64,000 nt of DNA from SW4 sp042466115 (GTDB lineage Bacteria > Pseudomonadota > Alphaproteobacteria > Rhodobacterales > Rhodobacteraceae), in the NCBI RefSeq assembly GCF_042466115.1, contig NZ_JAXHBQ010000001.1, forward strand, positions 1,488,001-1,552,000. The letters run 5' to 3'. Below the pieces are notes generated by a model. The model ran no database searches. It was not told the DNA's origin and was given only the letters and a program-made list of their open reading frames with translations. The position numbers and the translations under genes are program-made. Below, piece after piece: positions 24,372-33,861 of this stretch; position 1 is the stretch's first letter; each line of letters opens with the position of its first letter.

Positions 24372-27300
24372 TCACAATTCCTGCACATCCAGAACGCCAC
24401 CAAGCGAACGCAGCGCGCCCTTGATTTGCGGGTTCACAGGGAAATCATCGGTCAGGGTCACGTCAACTTCGCCCAGTTCGGCCGGATCCAGCACGCAGAA
24501 CGTGATCGGCCCCCGTCCGCCCTTCACGCCGTTGCTGACCGCGTCTTGCAGCACATTTGCCACAGATGCGATGGCACCGGCGTCATCCAGAAACACGCGC
24601 AGGCCCGTGGCGCCCGCATCTGCCACGCTGACATCAATCGGCGCGACACCACGGCACAGCAGTTTCAGCTGGCCTTCTTCCATCGTCGCCTCGATCTGGG
24701 CTGTGACCAACGCGCCACCATCAAGATGGTCACGGGAAACATCCAGCGTGTCGGAAAACATGATCGCCTCGAAAGGTCCGGTGGGGTCGGAAAACTGCAC
24801 AAAGGCATAGCGGGTGCCGCGCGCGTTCTTGCGTTCGGACCGGCCTTCAACCTTGGCGCCGACCTTCTTGATGGTTGCGCCGCGTTCTTCGGCCTCGGCG
24901 GCCAGTTCCTCGAATGTGACCGCCTTGGCCCGTTTCAGGGCGGCGCGATAATCGTCAAGCGGGTGGCCGGACAGATAAAACCCGATGGCCTTGTATTCTT
25001 CGGACAGGCGATCGTTGGGCAGCCAGTCTTCGGCGGGGGACAGGCGCGGTTCGGGCAGATCATCGCCAGCCTCGCCGAAAAGCGATACCTGATCGGAGTT
25101 TTTCTGATCATGGATCGCGGCGCTGTAGCCGACCAGCGCATCAAGGCTGTCAAACACGCGGCGACGGTTCGGATCAAGGATGTCAAACGCACCGGCGCGG
25201 GCCAGCATCTCCATCGGGCGCTTGCCGACACGTTTCAGATCAACGCGGCGCGCCAGATCGAACAGGGTGGCGAATTCGCGCCCGTCTCGCCCTTCGACGA
25301 TCAGGCGCATCGCATCGACGCCAACGTTTTTCAGCGCGCCAAGGCCATAAACCAGCTTGCCATCCACCACGTCAAACGTGGCGTTCGAGCGGTTCACACA
25401 AGGCGGCACCCACGGCAGGGCCAGCCCTTTGCGGACCTCTTGGAAATAAACGGCCAGCTTGTCGGTCAGGTGGATATCGCAGTTCATCACACCAGCCATG
25501 AATTCGACCGGATGGTTCGCCTTGAGCCATGCGGTTTGATAGCTGACCACCGCATAGGCGGCGGCGTGGGATTTGTTGAAGCCGTAGTTGGCGAACTTGT
25601 CCAGAAGGTTCCAGACCTCGGTCGCCTTGGGTTTGTCGACGCCGTTCTTGGCCGACCCTTCAAGGAACTTCGGGCGTTCGGCGTCCATCGCCGCCTGAAT
25701 TTTCTTACCCATGGCGCGGCGCAGCAGGTCAGCGCCGCCAAGGCTGTAACCCGCCATTTCCTGCGCGATCTGCATCACCTGTTCCTGATAGACGATGATC
25801 CCTTGGGTTTCGTCGAGGATGTGATCAATCGTCGGGTGCAGCAACTCGCGCTTTGACAGCCCGTTCTTGACCTCGCAGAACTTCGGGATGTTTTCCATCG
25901 GGCCGGGGCGATAGAGGGCAACCAGCGCGATGATATCCTCGATGCAGTCCGGTTTCATGCGGCGCAGGGCGTCCATCATGCCGCTGGATTCCACCTGAAA
26001 CACGGCCACGGTCTTGGCGCTGGCGTAAAGTTTGTAACTCGCCTCGTCATCCAGCGGGATCGCGTTGATATCGTTTTCAGTCCCTGCCGCCGGTTCATAA
26101 AGCTGCGTGCCATCGGCGGCCACATGAAGTGGGCGGCCCGATTTCAGGATCAGGTCAACGGCGTTCTGAATGACGGTCAGGGTTTTTAGGCCCAGAAAGT
26201 CGAATTTGACCAGCCCCGCCTGTTCGACCCATTTCATGTTGAACTGGGTCGCGGGCATGTCGGAGCGCGGATCCTGATAAAGCGGCACCAGTTCATCCAG
26301 CGGCCGATCCCCGATCACCACACCGGCGGCGTGGGTCGAGGCATTGCGCAACAACCCCTCAAGCTGCTGACCGTAATCCAGCAGACGCGCGACCACTTCT
26401 TCGTTCTTGGCCTCTTCGCGCAGGCGCGGTTCATCGGCCAGTGCCTTTTCGATGCTGACGGGCTTCACGCCTTCCACCGGGATCATTTTCGACAGCCGGT
26501 CCACCTGCCCGTAGGGCATCTGCAAAACGCGGCCCACATCGCGCACGGCGGCCTTGGACAATAGCGCACCAAAGGTGATGATCTGGCCCACCTTGTCGCG
26601 CCCGTATTTGTCTTGCACATAGCGGATCACCTCCTCGCGGCGATCCATGCAAAAGTCGATGTCGAAGTCTGGCATCGACACACGTTCGGGGTTCAGGAAC
26701 CTCTCGAACAGCAAGGAGTAGCGCAGCGGATCAAGATCGGTGATCGTCAGCGCATAGGCCACAAGCGACCCCGCACCGGACCCGCGACCGGGGCCAACCG
26801 GAATGTCGTTGTCCTTGGACCACTTGATGAAATCGGCAACAATCAGAAAGTAGCCGGGAAAACCCATGCCTTCGATAATCTCGAGCTCGAAATCAAGGCG
26901 TTTCTGGTAGTCTTCGACGCTCGCCGCGTGGGGGATCACGGCCAGACGCGCCTGCAAACCGGCGTTGGCCTGACGGCGCAATTCCTCGACCTCGTCATCG
27001 GCAAACCTGGGCAGGATCGGATCGCGGGTGTATGTGCGAAACGCACAGCGCCGCGCGATTTCAACGGTGTTTTCCAGCGCTTCTGGCAGGTCGGCGAACA
27101 GGGTCGCCATTTCCTGCTGGGATTTGAAATAATGCTGCGGCGTCAAGCGGCGGCGCGGTTCCTGCTGATCCACATAGGCGCCGTCGGCAATACACAGCAG
27201 CGCGTCATGGGCCTCGTAAATCTGGGTCTTGGGGAAATAGACATCGTTGGTGGCAACCAGCGGAATATCCATGGCATAGGCCATTTCCACATGGCCCTGT

Positions 27301-27875
27301 TCCGACAGCTTTTCCGCTTCGGGCAGCCCGCCATCTTCGGGATGGCGCTGCAATTCCACATAAAGCCGGTCACCGTAAATATCATGAAGGCGCGTCATCA
27401 AGGCTTCGGCGGCAGGGCGCTGCCCGTTGCGCAGCAACCGCCCGACAGGCCCGTCCGGCCCGCCCGTCAGGCAAATCAGACCTTCACCATGGCGCGCCAG
27501 ATCATCCAGCGCGACCTGCGGCAGTTCCCCGCCCTTGTCGATATAGGCTGCCGAGTTCAGCTTCATCAGGTTCATGTAGCCCGCTTCGCTTTGCGCCAAC
27601 AAAACGACAGGCGCGGGCGCTTCGTTGCGCTTGCCCGGATCGGCCTCGGTATAGGTCAGATCAACCTGACAGCCGATAATCGGCTGCACCCCTTCGCGCG
27701 CCGCCGTTTCCGAAAACTCCAACGCGCAGAACATGTTGTTGGTGTCGGTAACGGCTACGGCGGGCATATCGGCGGCAGCGGCCATACCGGCGATTTTCTT
27801 GACCGGAACAGCCCCTTCCAACAGGGAATATTCGGTATGCGTGCGCAGGTGAATGAATCGGGGGGCTTCGGTCAT
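24372..27875 (-). CDS. dnaE: DNA polymerase III subunit alpha
   Basis: The product is 1167 residues, normal for DnaE1. The N-terminal PHP domain begins HLRTHTEYSLLEGAV. The polymerase catalytic aspartates lie in PDFDIDFCMDRREEV, with VGPGRGSGAGSLVAYAL upstream. A helix-hairpin-helix region and an OB-fold follow, and the C-terminal tau-binding domain ends at VLDVQEL. It is the replicative polymerase. The ATG before MTEAPRFIHL was chosen; the longer frame runs through the divergent arsR gene and is not coding. The gene faces an ArsR operon across a 102-base gap. Confidence 0.97.
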   Translation of the reverse strand: MTEAPRFIHLRTHTEYSLLEGAVPVKKIAGMAAAADMPAVAVTDTNNMFCALEFSETAAREGVQPIIGCQVDLTYTEADPGKRNEAPAPVVLLAQSEAGYMNLMKLNSAAYIDKGGELPQVALDDLARHGEGLICLTGGPDGPVGRLLRNGQRPAAEALMTRLHDIYGDRLYVELQRHPEDGGLPEAEKLSEQGHVEMAYAMDIPLVATNDVYFPKTQIYEAHDALLCIADGAYVDQQEPRRRLTPQHYFKSQQEMATLFADLPEALENTVEIARRCAFRTYTRDPILPRFADDEVEELRRQANAGLQARLAVIPHAASVEDYQKRLDFELEIIEGMGFPGYFLIVADFIKWSKDNDIPVGPGRGSGAGSLVAYALTITDLDPLRYSLLFERFLNPERVSMPDFDIDFCMDRREEVIRYVQDKYGRDKVGQIITFGALLSKAAVRDVGRVLQMPYGQVDRLSKMIPVEGVKPVSIEKALADEPRLREEAKNEEVVARLLDYGQQLEGLLRNASTHAAGVVIGDRPLDELVPLYQDPRSDMPATQFNMKWVEQAGLVKFDFLGLKTLTVIQNAVDLILKSGRPLHVAADGTQLYEPAAGTENDINAIPLDDEASYKLYASAKTVAVFQVESSGMMDALRRMKPDCIEDIIALVALYRPGPMENIPKFCEVKNGLSKRELLHPTIDHILDETQGIIVYQEQVMQIAQEMAGYSLGGADLLRRAMGKKIQAAMDAERPKFLEGSAKNGVDKPKATEVWNLLDKFANYGFNKSHAAAYAVVSYQTAWLKANHPVEFMAGVMNCDIHLTDKLAVYFQEVRKGLALPWVPPCVNRSNATFDVVDGKLVYGLGALKNVGVDAMRLIVEGRDGREFATLFDLARRVDLKRVGKRPMEMLARAGAFDILDPNRRRVFDSLDALVGYSAAIHDQKNSDQVSLFGEAGDDLPEPRLSPAEDWLPNDRLSEEYKAIGFYLSGHPLDDYRAALKRAKAVTFEELAAEAEERGATIKKVGAKVEGRSERKNARGTRYAFVQFSDPTGPFEAIMFSDTLDVSRDHLDGGALVTAQIEATMEEGQLKLLCRGVAPIDVSVADAGATGLRVFLDDAGAIASVANVLQDAVSNGVKGGRGPITFCVLDPAELGEVDVTLTDDFPVNPQIKGALRSLGGVLDVQEL

Positions 27876-27919
27876 GGTGCCACCATATGGACGTGGGCGC
27901 GCAGGGTGAAGCGTGTAAT

Positions 27920-27939
27920 ACTTAGCTATTTGACTAAGT
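27920..27939. promoter_or_regulatory. putative ArsR operator
   Basis: A perfect inverted repeat ACTTAG-N8-CTAAGT sits between dnaE and the arsR-type gene, four bases upstream of a TTGACA box. Autoregulated ArsR/SRPBCC operons usually carry such a site. Confidence 0.5.
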
Positions 27940-27942
27940 GTC

Positions 27943-27971
27943 TTGACAGAAGCCGCGACAGCCGCAATCCT
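27943..27971 (+). promoter_or_regulatory. putative promoter of the ArsR-SRPBCC operon
   Basis: TTGACA (27943-27948), a 17-base spacer and a weak AATCCT (27966-27971). The ATG follows six bases later and has no Shine-Dalgarno, so the transcript may be leaderless. Confidence 0.35.
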
Positions 27972-27977
27972 GCGCCC

Positions 27978-28307
27978 ATGACAACACAGATCGACACATG
28001 CTTTGCCGCCCTTTCCGATCCGACCCGCCGTGCGGTCGTTGAACGGCTGGTGGCTGGCCCGGCCAGCGTCAGCGACCTTGCCGCGCCGCACGACATCGCC
28101 CTGCCCACCTTCATGCGCCACCTGCGTGTGCTGGAAGATTGCGGTCTTGTGCGATCCATCAAGAAGGGGCGCGTGCGCACCTGCCACATCGAAGCCGCCC
28201 CCCTGATCGAAGTGCAAGGCTGGCTGGAATGGCAACGCCGCGTTTGGGAACAACGGCTGGACAGGCTTTCGGCCCTGGCCGAAGACATTGAAAGGAACAC
28301 ACAATGA
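27978..28307 (+). CDS. ArsR family transcriptional regulator
   Basis: The product is 109 residues with a winged helix-turn-helix: FAALSDPTRRAVVERLV at the start, VSDLA...LPTFMRHLRVLEDCGLVR as the recognition region, and a basic wing KKGRVRT. It lacks the CxC arsenic-binding motif of ArsR itself. In this architecture the regulator represses its own operon with SRPBCC partners. It overlaps the next gene by ATGA. Confidence 0.9.
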   Translation: MTTQIDTCFAALSDPTRRAVVERLVAGPASVSDLAAPHDIALPTFMRHLRVLEDCGLVRSIKKGRVRTCHIEAAPLIEVQGWLEWQRRVWEQRLDRLSALAEDIERNTQ

Positions 28308-28759
28308 CAACGGATACCGACACCTTTACATTCGAGCGTGATTTTCCGCTGCCGCCTGCCCGCATGTGGGGGCTGATGACCGACCCGAAGATGCGTGAAA
28401 TCTGGGGCGCACCCGGCGAAGATACTGTTCTTGAAATGCTGTCGTCCGACCTGCGTATTGGCGGCACCGACAAACACCGCTGCGGCCCCGCCGAAGCACC
28501 TGATTTCGAGGTTGCGACCCGCTGGTATCACCTTGCCGAACCCCAAGACGCGGTCTTTACCGAAGTGATCGAGGCAGGCGGCGCAACGCTGGGCGCAAGT
28601 CTTGTGACCTACCGGATTGATGCGCGCGAAGCCGGATCGCGCGTCAGCATCACGGTCGCCGTATCATCCTTCGTTGGGCCGGAAATGATCGCCGAATTCA
28701 AGGACGGGTGGACCGGCGGCGTCGACAACCTTGTTCGCCTTGCCCAAAAAGAAGGATAA
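28304..28759 (+). CDS. SRPBCC (AHSA1-like) protein, first copy
   Basis: The product is 151 residues of the START/Bet v1-like SRPBCC superfamily: FERDFPLPPARMWGLMTDPKMREIWGAP at the N-terminus and a long C-terminal helix (EFKDGWTGGVDNLVRL). These proteins bind hydrophobic ligands in a cavity; the ligand is unknown. It is coupled to the ArsR regulator and to a second SRPBCC gene three bases downstream. Confidence 0.88.
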   Translation: MTTDTDTFTFERDFPLPPARMWGLMTDPKMREIWGAPGEDTVLEMLSSDLRIGGTDKHRCGPAEAPDFEVATRWYHLAEPQDAVFTEVIEAGGATLGASLVTYRIDAREAGSRVSITVAVSSFVGPEMIAEFKDGWTGGVDNLVRLAQKEG

Positions 28760-28762
28760 CGA

Positions 28763-29254
28763 ATGACCGAAGATCTGACCCTCACGATCACCCGCCAGAT
28801 CAACGCCAGCCCGCAAACCGTTTGGCGCTGTCTGACTGAACCGGAATTGCTCGTGCAATGGTTCGCCCCGAAACCCGTCGAAATCACCGAAGTCGAGGTT
28901 GACCCGACCCCCGGCGGTATCTTTCACATCGTCATGAAAGTGCCCGAATACGGCGAGATGCGCGGGCCGTCCGGTTGCGTCTTGCTGGCCGAATCGCCCA
29001 CCCGGATGGTGTGGACAGCGGCGCTTGGCCCCGGCTTTGCGCCAAACCCGCCCCATACCAATCCCGACGATTTCTACATGACGGCCGACATGCGCCTTGA
29101 GGCCCGCGATGGCGGTTGTTTCTACACCGCAACGGCCCTGCATGCGACACCCCAAGCCGTTGTGGCACACGAAAAAATGGGCTTTTACGATGGCTGGGGC
29201 ACAACGGCGGGGCAGCTTGCCGAGCTGGCCGAGCATTATCAAGATTCTCCTTAA
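28763..29254 (+). CDS. SRPBCC (AHSA1-like) protein, second copy
   Basis: The product is 163 residues and is related to its neighbour but closer to the AHSA1 subgroup: ITRQINASPQTVWRCLTEPELLVQWFAP and MGFYDGWGTTAGQLAEL. It probably binds the same ligand class or forms a functional pair with the first copy. It is the last gene of the three-gene ArsR operon. The following 140 bases contain the start region of xdhA and no clear terminator. Confidence 0.88.
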   Translation: MTEDLTLTITRQINASPQTVWRCLTEPELLVQWFAPKPVEITEVEVDPTPGGIFHIVMKVPEYGEMRGPSGCVLLAESPTRMVWTAALGPGFAPNPPHTNPDDFYMTADMRLEARDGGCFYTATALHATPQAVVAHEKMGFYDGWGTTAGQLAELAEHYQDSP

Positions 29255-29396
29255 AGTCCCCCTGAAATAAAAAAGCTTGCCAGAATGTTCCCCAGCCGCT
29301 TTGCTAACAAGACCAACAGGGGGCGCGTTCTCTACGCCGCATCGATGACGCAACAGTCCCAACAATAACAAATTCGGTACCGCGGCTGGAATTCAG

Positions 29397-30752
29397 ATGA
29401 AGACCACGTTTCTTCTCAACGGAGAGACTGTGCGCGTTGAAACCGATCCAACGCGGACTTTGTTAGACTGGTTGCGTGAAAACCGCGGCCTCACCGGCAC
29501 AAAGGAAGGCTGTAACGAGGGCGATTGCGGGGCCTGCACCGTGATGGTCTCCGATGGCGACGGCGCCAAGGCGCTGAATGCCTGCATCCTGTTCATGCCC
29601 CAGTTGCACGGCAAGGCCGTGCGCACTATCGAAGGGATCAGCGGCCCCGACGGCGCACTGCACCCCGTGCAGGATGCCATGGTGAATAACCACGGCAGCC
29701 AATGCGGGTTCTGCACACCCGGTTTCGTCGTGTCGATGGCAGTGGGCCATGCCAACGGGCAAACGGATCATGACAATATGCTGGCTGGAAACCTGTGCCG
29801 CTGCACCGGTTACGCCCCGATCATCCGCGCCGCCAAAGCGGCCGAAAGTGCGCCCGTGCCGATCTGGATGAAGGATACCGCCCCCAAGGCCGACCCCGCC
29901 CCTTTTGCCCCCGAAACCGCCGATGAACTGGCCGCGTGGTATTGGGAACACCCCGATGGCACGCTGGTGGCAGGGGCTACGGATGTGGGCCTGTGGGTCA
30001 CGAAACAATTCCGCGATCTGGGCGATGTTGCCTTTCTGAACCGCTGCGCCGATCTGCGCGGGATTACCCGCGATGGCGATACGATCCGCATTGGTGCGAT
30101 GACCACGATGACCGATGTTCTGTCCGCGCTGCGCGACACGCACCCCAGCTACGCCGAAATGATCCGCCGCTATGGCAGCCAGCAGGTGCGCAATGCCGCG
30201 ACCATCGGCGGTAACATCGCCAACGGATCACCCATCGGGGATAACCCGCCTGCGCTGATTGCTTTGGATGCAACCCTGCACCTGCGCTGCGGTGATCAGA
30301 CCCGTGATCTGCCCATTGCGGATTTCTTTGTCGACTATGGCAAACAAGACCGCCAACGCGGCGAATTCGTCACCGGTGTGACGATCCCCGCCAGCGCTCC
30401 CGCCCTGCGCTGCTACAAGATTTCCAAACGCTTTGATCAGGATATTTCCGCGATCTGCGGCTGTTTCATCGTGACCGTTTCTGATGGCAAGGTCGCAGAT
30501 GCCCGCATCGCCTTTGGTGGCATGGCGGGTATCCCGAAACGGGCCGCGGCTGTTGAAAATGCGCTGATCGGCAAGGCGTGGCGCGACGAAACCGTGCTGG
30601 CGGCCATGGCGAAGATGGAAGTGGATTTCACCCCCCTGTCCGATATGCGCGCCAGTGCCGACTATCGCCTGACCACCGCACAAAACCTGCTGCTGCGTTA
30701 TTTCCACGATCTCAGCGGCAGCGAAACAAGCGTGCTGGGGGTATCCGCATGA
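29397..30752 (+). CDS. xdhA: xanthine dehydrogenase small subunit
   Basis: The product is 451 residues. Two [2Fe-2S] clusters are visible: Cys39, 44, 47, 62 (CNEGDCGAC) and Cys103, 106, 134, 136 (CGFC, CRC). The FAD domain spans about 170-340 with ATIGGNIANGSPIGD, and a CO-dehydrogenase flavoprotein C-terminal domain follows. Together with XdhB it oxidises hypoxanthine and xanthine to urate and passes electrons to NAD+. Its ATGA overlap couples it to xdhB. It is the first gene of a purine operon reaching to 38.8 kb. Confidence 0.96.
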   Translation: MKTTFLLNGETVRVETDPTRTLLDWLRENRGLTGTKEGCNEGDCGACTVMVSDGDGAKALNACILFMPQLHGKAVRTIEGISGPDGALHPVQDAMVNNHGSQCGFCTPGFVVSMAVGHANGQTDHDNMLAGNLCRCTGYAPIIRAAKAAESAPVPIWMKDTAPKADPAPFAPETADELAAWYWEHPDGTLVAGATDVGLWVTKQFRDLGDVAFLNRCADLRGITRDGDTIRIGAMTTMTDVLSALRDTHPSYAEMIRRYGSQQVRNAATIGGNIANGSPIGDNPPALIALDATLHLRCGDQTRDLPIADFFVDYGKQDRQRGEFVTGVTIPASAPALRCYKISKRFDQDISAICGCFIVTVSDGKVADARIAFGGMAGIPKRAAAVENALIGKAWRDETVLAAMAKMEVDFTPLSDMRASADYRLTTAQNLLLRYFHDLSGSETSVLGVSA

Positions 30753-33109
30753 GCGTTGCAAAGCCTCTCCCCCATGACGCAGCCCTGCTGCATGTGACCG
30801 GCACAGCGCGCTATGTGGATGATATTCCCGCACCTGCAGGGACGCTGCATCTGGCCTTTGGCACATCGGACGCGGCCTGCGGAACGATCACGGCGATGGA
30901 CCTGTCGGCAGTGCGCGCCGCCGCGGGTGTCGTTGCCGTGCTGACAGCAGATGATCTGCCCTTTGACAACGATGTATCGCCCAGCGCCCATGACGAACCG
31001 CTGCTGGCGGACGGGACAGTGCATTACATCGGCCAGCCCTTGTTTCTGGTCATTGCGACATCACACCTTGCCGCACGCCATGCGGCGCAACTGGGCAAGA
31101 TCGACATTGACGATGGCACTCCGATCCTGACGATCGAGGCGGCATTGGCAGCAAACACACGCTTCGAGGACGGCCCGCGCATCTACACCAAAGACGACGT
31201 CGACGCCGCACTGGCATCGGCCCCCAACCGCCTGCAAGGGCGTCTTGAAATGGGCGGGCAGGAACACTTCTACCTGGAAGGGCAAGCGGCCATGTCCCTG
31301 CCGCAAGAGGGCGGCGACATGCTGGTCCATTCCAGCACCCAGCACCCGACCGAAATCCAGCACAAGGTGGCCGAAGCCATTGGCAAACCGATGCACGCCG
31401 TGCGCGTCGAAACCCGCCGCATGGGTGGTGGTTTCGGCGGCAAGGAAAGCCAGGGGAACGCGCTGGCCGTGGCCTGCGCCTTGGCTGCGCGCCTGACAGG
31501 CAAGCCCTGCAAGATGCGCTATGACCGCGACGACGACATGATGATCACCGGCAAGCGCCATGATTTCCGCATTGATTACGATGTGGGCTATGATGGCGAT
31601 GGTCGGCTGACCGGCGTGGATTTCACGCAATACACCCGTTGCGGCTGGGCGATGGACTTGTCCCTACCGGTGGCTGATCGTGCGATGCTGCACGCCGACA
31701 ACGCCTATCTGCTGCCTGCCGCGCGCATCACCTCGCACCGGTTAAAGACCAACACCCAAAGCGCCACAGCCTATCGCGGTTTTGGTGGCCCGCAGGGAAT
31801 GCTGGGGATCGAGCGTGTCATGGATCATGTGGCACATGCATTGGGCAAGGATCCGGCCGACGTGCGGCGCATCAACTTTTATGCTGCGATGACGGACAGC
31901 ACGGACACCGGCACCACGGAACGCAAGGGTGGCGGCAAACCCTTTGGCGGCACCTATTCCCCGAAAGCGGCCGCGCGCGACAACACGACCCCCTATGACA
32001 TGGAGGTCAGCGATTTCATCCTGCACGAAATGACCGATGCCTTGCTGGATGGGGCCGACTATGGTGCGCGGCGCACGGCCGTTGACACATGGAACGCCGA
32101 CAATCCGATCCTGAAAAAGGGACTGGCCTATACCCCCGTGAAATTCGGAATTTCGTTTACGCTCACCCACCTCAATCAGGCGGGCGCGCTGGTGCACGTG
32201 TATCAGGACGGGTCGATCCATTTGAACCACGGCGGCACGGAAATGGGACAGGGCTTGTTTCAGAAGGTCGCACAGGTCGCTGCCAGCCGGTTCGGTGTGG
32301 ACATGGCCGCGATCAAGATCACCGCGACCGATACGGCCAAGGTGCCCAATACATCCGCCACAGCGGCAAGTTCGGGGTCAGACCTGAATGGCATGGCCGT
32401 GAAAGCCGCCTGCGACACCATCCGCGACAGGATCGCGGCCTGTCTGGCCGAACTGCACGATGTCACCCCCGAGGACGTGCTGTTCAAGGACGGTCAGGTG
32501 CTGGCAGGCGCGGTTCAGATGACCTTTGCCGAGGCCGCGCAGGCCGCATACGTCAACCGTGTCAGCCTGAGCGCGACAGGGTTCTACAAAACCCCCGACG
32601 TGGCCTGGGACCGGATCGCAGGCAAGGGGCGCCCGTTCTTTTACTTTGCTTATGGCGCGGCGCTGACCGAAGTGGTGATCGACACCTTAACGGGCGAAAA
32701 CCGCATTCTGCGCACGGATATCCTGCATGATGCCGGTGCCTCGCTGAACCCTGAACTGGATATCGGCCAGATCGAGGGGGGCTATGTGCAGGGGGCCGGT
32801 TGGCTGACGACCGAAGAACTGGTCTGGGATGATACGGGGCGGCTGCGCACGCATGCGCCATCCACCTACAAGATTCCCGCCTGTTCGGACCGCCCCGATG
32901 TGTTCAACGTAGCCCTATGGGACGGCGCGAATCCGGCCGATACGATCTACCGCTCCAAGGCCGTTGGCGAACCCCCGTTCATGTTGGGCATATCCGCGTT
33001 TCTGGCCCTGTCGGACGCGGTGGCGGCCTGCGGGCCTGCCTATCCCGACCTGCATGCCCCCGCCACTGCCCAACAGATATTGGCCGCAATCGCACGGGCG
33101 CGCGGATGA
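30749..33109 (+). CDS. xdhB: xanthine dehydrogenase molybdopterin-binding subunit
   Basis: The product is 786 residues. The cofactor-binding GGGFGGKE is at 226-233, AYRGFGGPQ near residue 345, and the catalytic glutamate is Glu741 in VGEPPF. The arginine and glutamate pattern fits xanthine rather than aldehyde oxidase, though this was judged only by eye. It is the cytoplasmic partner of XdhA. The start overlaps xdhA by ATGA and the end overlaps xdhC by ATGA. Confidence 0.96.
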   Translation: MSVAKPLPHDAALLHVTGTARYVDDIPAPAGTLHLAFGTSDAACGTITAMDLSAVRAAAGVVAVLTADDLPFDNDVSPSAHDEPLLADGTVHYIGQPLFLVIATSHLAARHAAQLGKIDIDDGTPILTIEAALAANTRFEDGPRIYTKDDVDAALASAPNRLQGRLEMGGQEHFYLEGQAAMSLPQEGGDMLVHSSTQHPTEIQHKVAEAIGKPMHAVRVETRRMGGGFGGKESQGNALAVACALAARLTGKPCKMRYDRDDDMMITGKRHDFRIDYDVGYDGDGRLTGVDFTQYTRCGWAMDLSLPVADRAMLHADNAYLLPAARITSHRLKTNTQSATAYRGFGGPQGMLGIERVMDHVAHALGKDPADVRRINFYAAMTDSTDTGTTERKGGGKPFGGTYSPKAAARDNTTPYDMEVSDFILHEMTDALLDGADYGARRTAVDTWNADNPILKKGLAYTPVKFGISFTLTHLNQAGALVHVYQDGSIHLNHGGTEMGQGLFQKVAQVAASRFGVDMAAIKITATDTAKVPNTSATAASSGSDLNGMAVKAACDTIRDRIAACLAELHDVTPEDVLFKDGQVLAGAVQMTFAEAAQAAYVNRVSLSATGFYKTPDVAWDRIAGKGRPFFYFAYGAALTEVVIDTLTGENRILRTDILHDAGASLNPELDIGQIEGGYVQGAGWLTTEELVWDDTGRLRTHAPSTYKIPACSDRPDVFNVALWDGANPADTIYRSKAVGEPPFMLGISAFLALSDAVAACGPAYPDLHAPATAQQILAAIARARG

Positions 33110-33861
33110 GCGATTTTATCCGCATCACCGTGACCCGCACCGCCGGATCGGCCCCGCGTGATGCGGGAACGTCGATGATTGTCTGGGCCGATCGTCAGGA
33201 TGGCACAATCGGCGGCGGCGCGCTGGAATGGGAGGCAACCCTTGAAGCGCGGCAGATGCTGCGCGAAGGGCGCGCGACCCAGTCGCGCACCGTGCCGCTT
33301 GGCCCCGATCTGGGGCAATGCTGCGGCGGGTCTGTCACGCTTGACTGGGCGTTGAACGGTGCCCAGGCCGCGCCCGCCGCGGCACCGCTGTGGATTTGGG
33401 GCGCAGGCCATGTGGGCCGCGCGATTGTAAATGTGATGGCACCCCTGCCCGACTACGCGATCACATGGGTCGACACGGACAGCGCGCGCTTTCCCGACGA
33501 TATTCCGCAGGGTGTGACAAGCGTTCCAGCGGCGGACATGCCGCGCCTTGCCAACCATGCGCCCGCCAACGCGACCCATCTGATCGTCACCTACAGTCAC
33601 GAGGTCGATCTGGCCCTGTGCCACACCTTGCTGACGCGCGGCTTTGCCAGTGCGGGGCTGATCGGATCGGCAACAAAATGGGCGCGGTTTCGATCCCGCC
33701 TCGCCAGTCTGGGCCACACAAACGCACAAATTTCGCGCATCGCTTGCCCGATCGGGCAGCCGGAACTGGGAAAACACCCGACGGCGATTGCTGTCGGAGT
33801 TGCAGCGGCGTTATTGAAACAGGCGGACCAGTCCGTCCAGCAGGGGGAAACGGTGGGATGA
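33106..33861 (+). CDS. xdhC: xanthine dehydrogenase accessory protein XdhC
   Basis: The product is 251 residues. The N-terminal XdhC/CoxI domain shows RTAGSAPRDAGTSMIVW and GGGALEWEA, with a CCGGSVTL cysteine pair near 70. The C-terminal Rossmann domain begins IWGAGHVGRAIV. XdhC binds and helps sulphurate molybdenum cofactor before insertion into XdhB. It overlaps xdhB and the downstream ABC ATPase by ATGA. Confidence 0.95.
   Translation: MSDFIRITVTRTAGSAPRDAGTSMIVWADRQDGTIGGGALEWEATLEARQMLREGRATQSRTVPLGPDLGQCCGGSVTLDWALNGAQAAPAAAPLWIWGAGHVGRAIVNVMAPLPDYAITWVDTDSARFPDDIPQGVTSVPAADMPRLANHAPANATHLIVTYSHEVDLALCHTLLTRGFASAGLIGSATKWARFRSRLASLGHTNAQISRIACPIGQPELGKHPTAIAVGVAAALLKQADQSVQQGETVG

Noticed and set aside
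24339..25856. 505-codon plus-strand open frame opposite dnaE
   Set aside because: Rich in His/Arg/Gln with no domain pattern, as expected for the reverse of a high-GC gene; dnaE is beyond doubt.
26613..27977. Long plus-strand open frame opposite dnaE, continuous with the arsR gene
   Set aside because: It mirrors the dnaE coding strand, has no family-like motifs, and is a GC-rich shadow frame. Only the part from 27978 is a gene.
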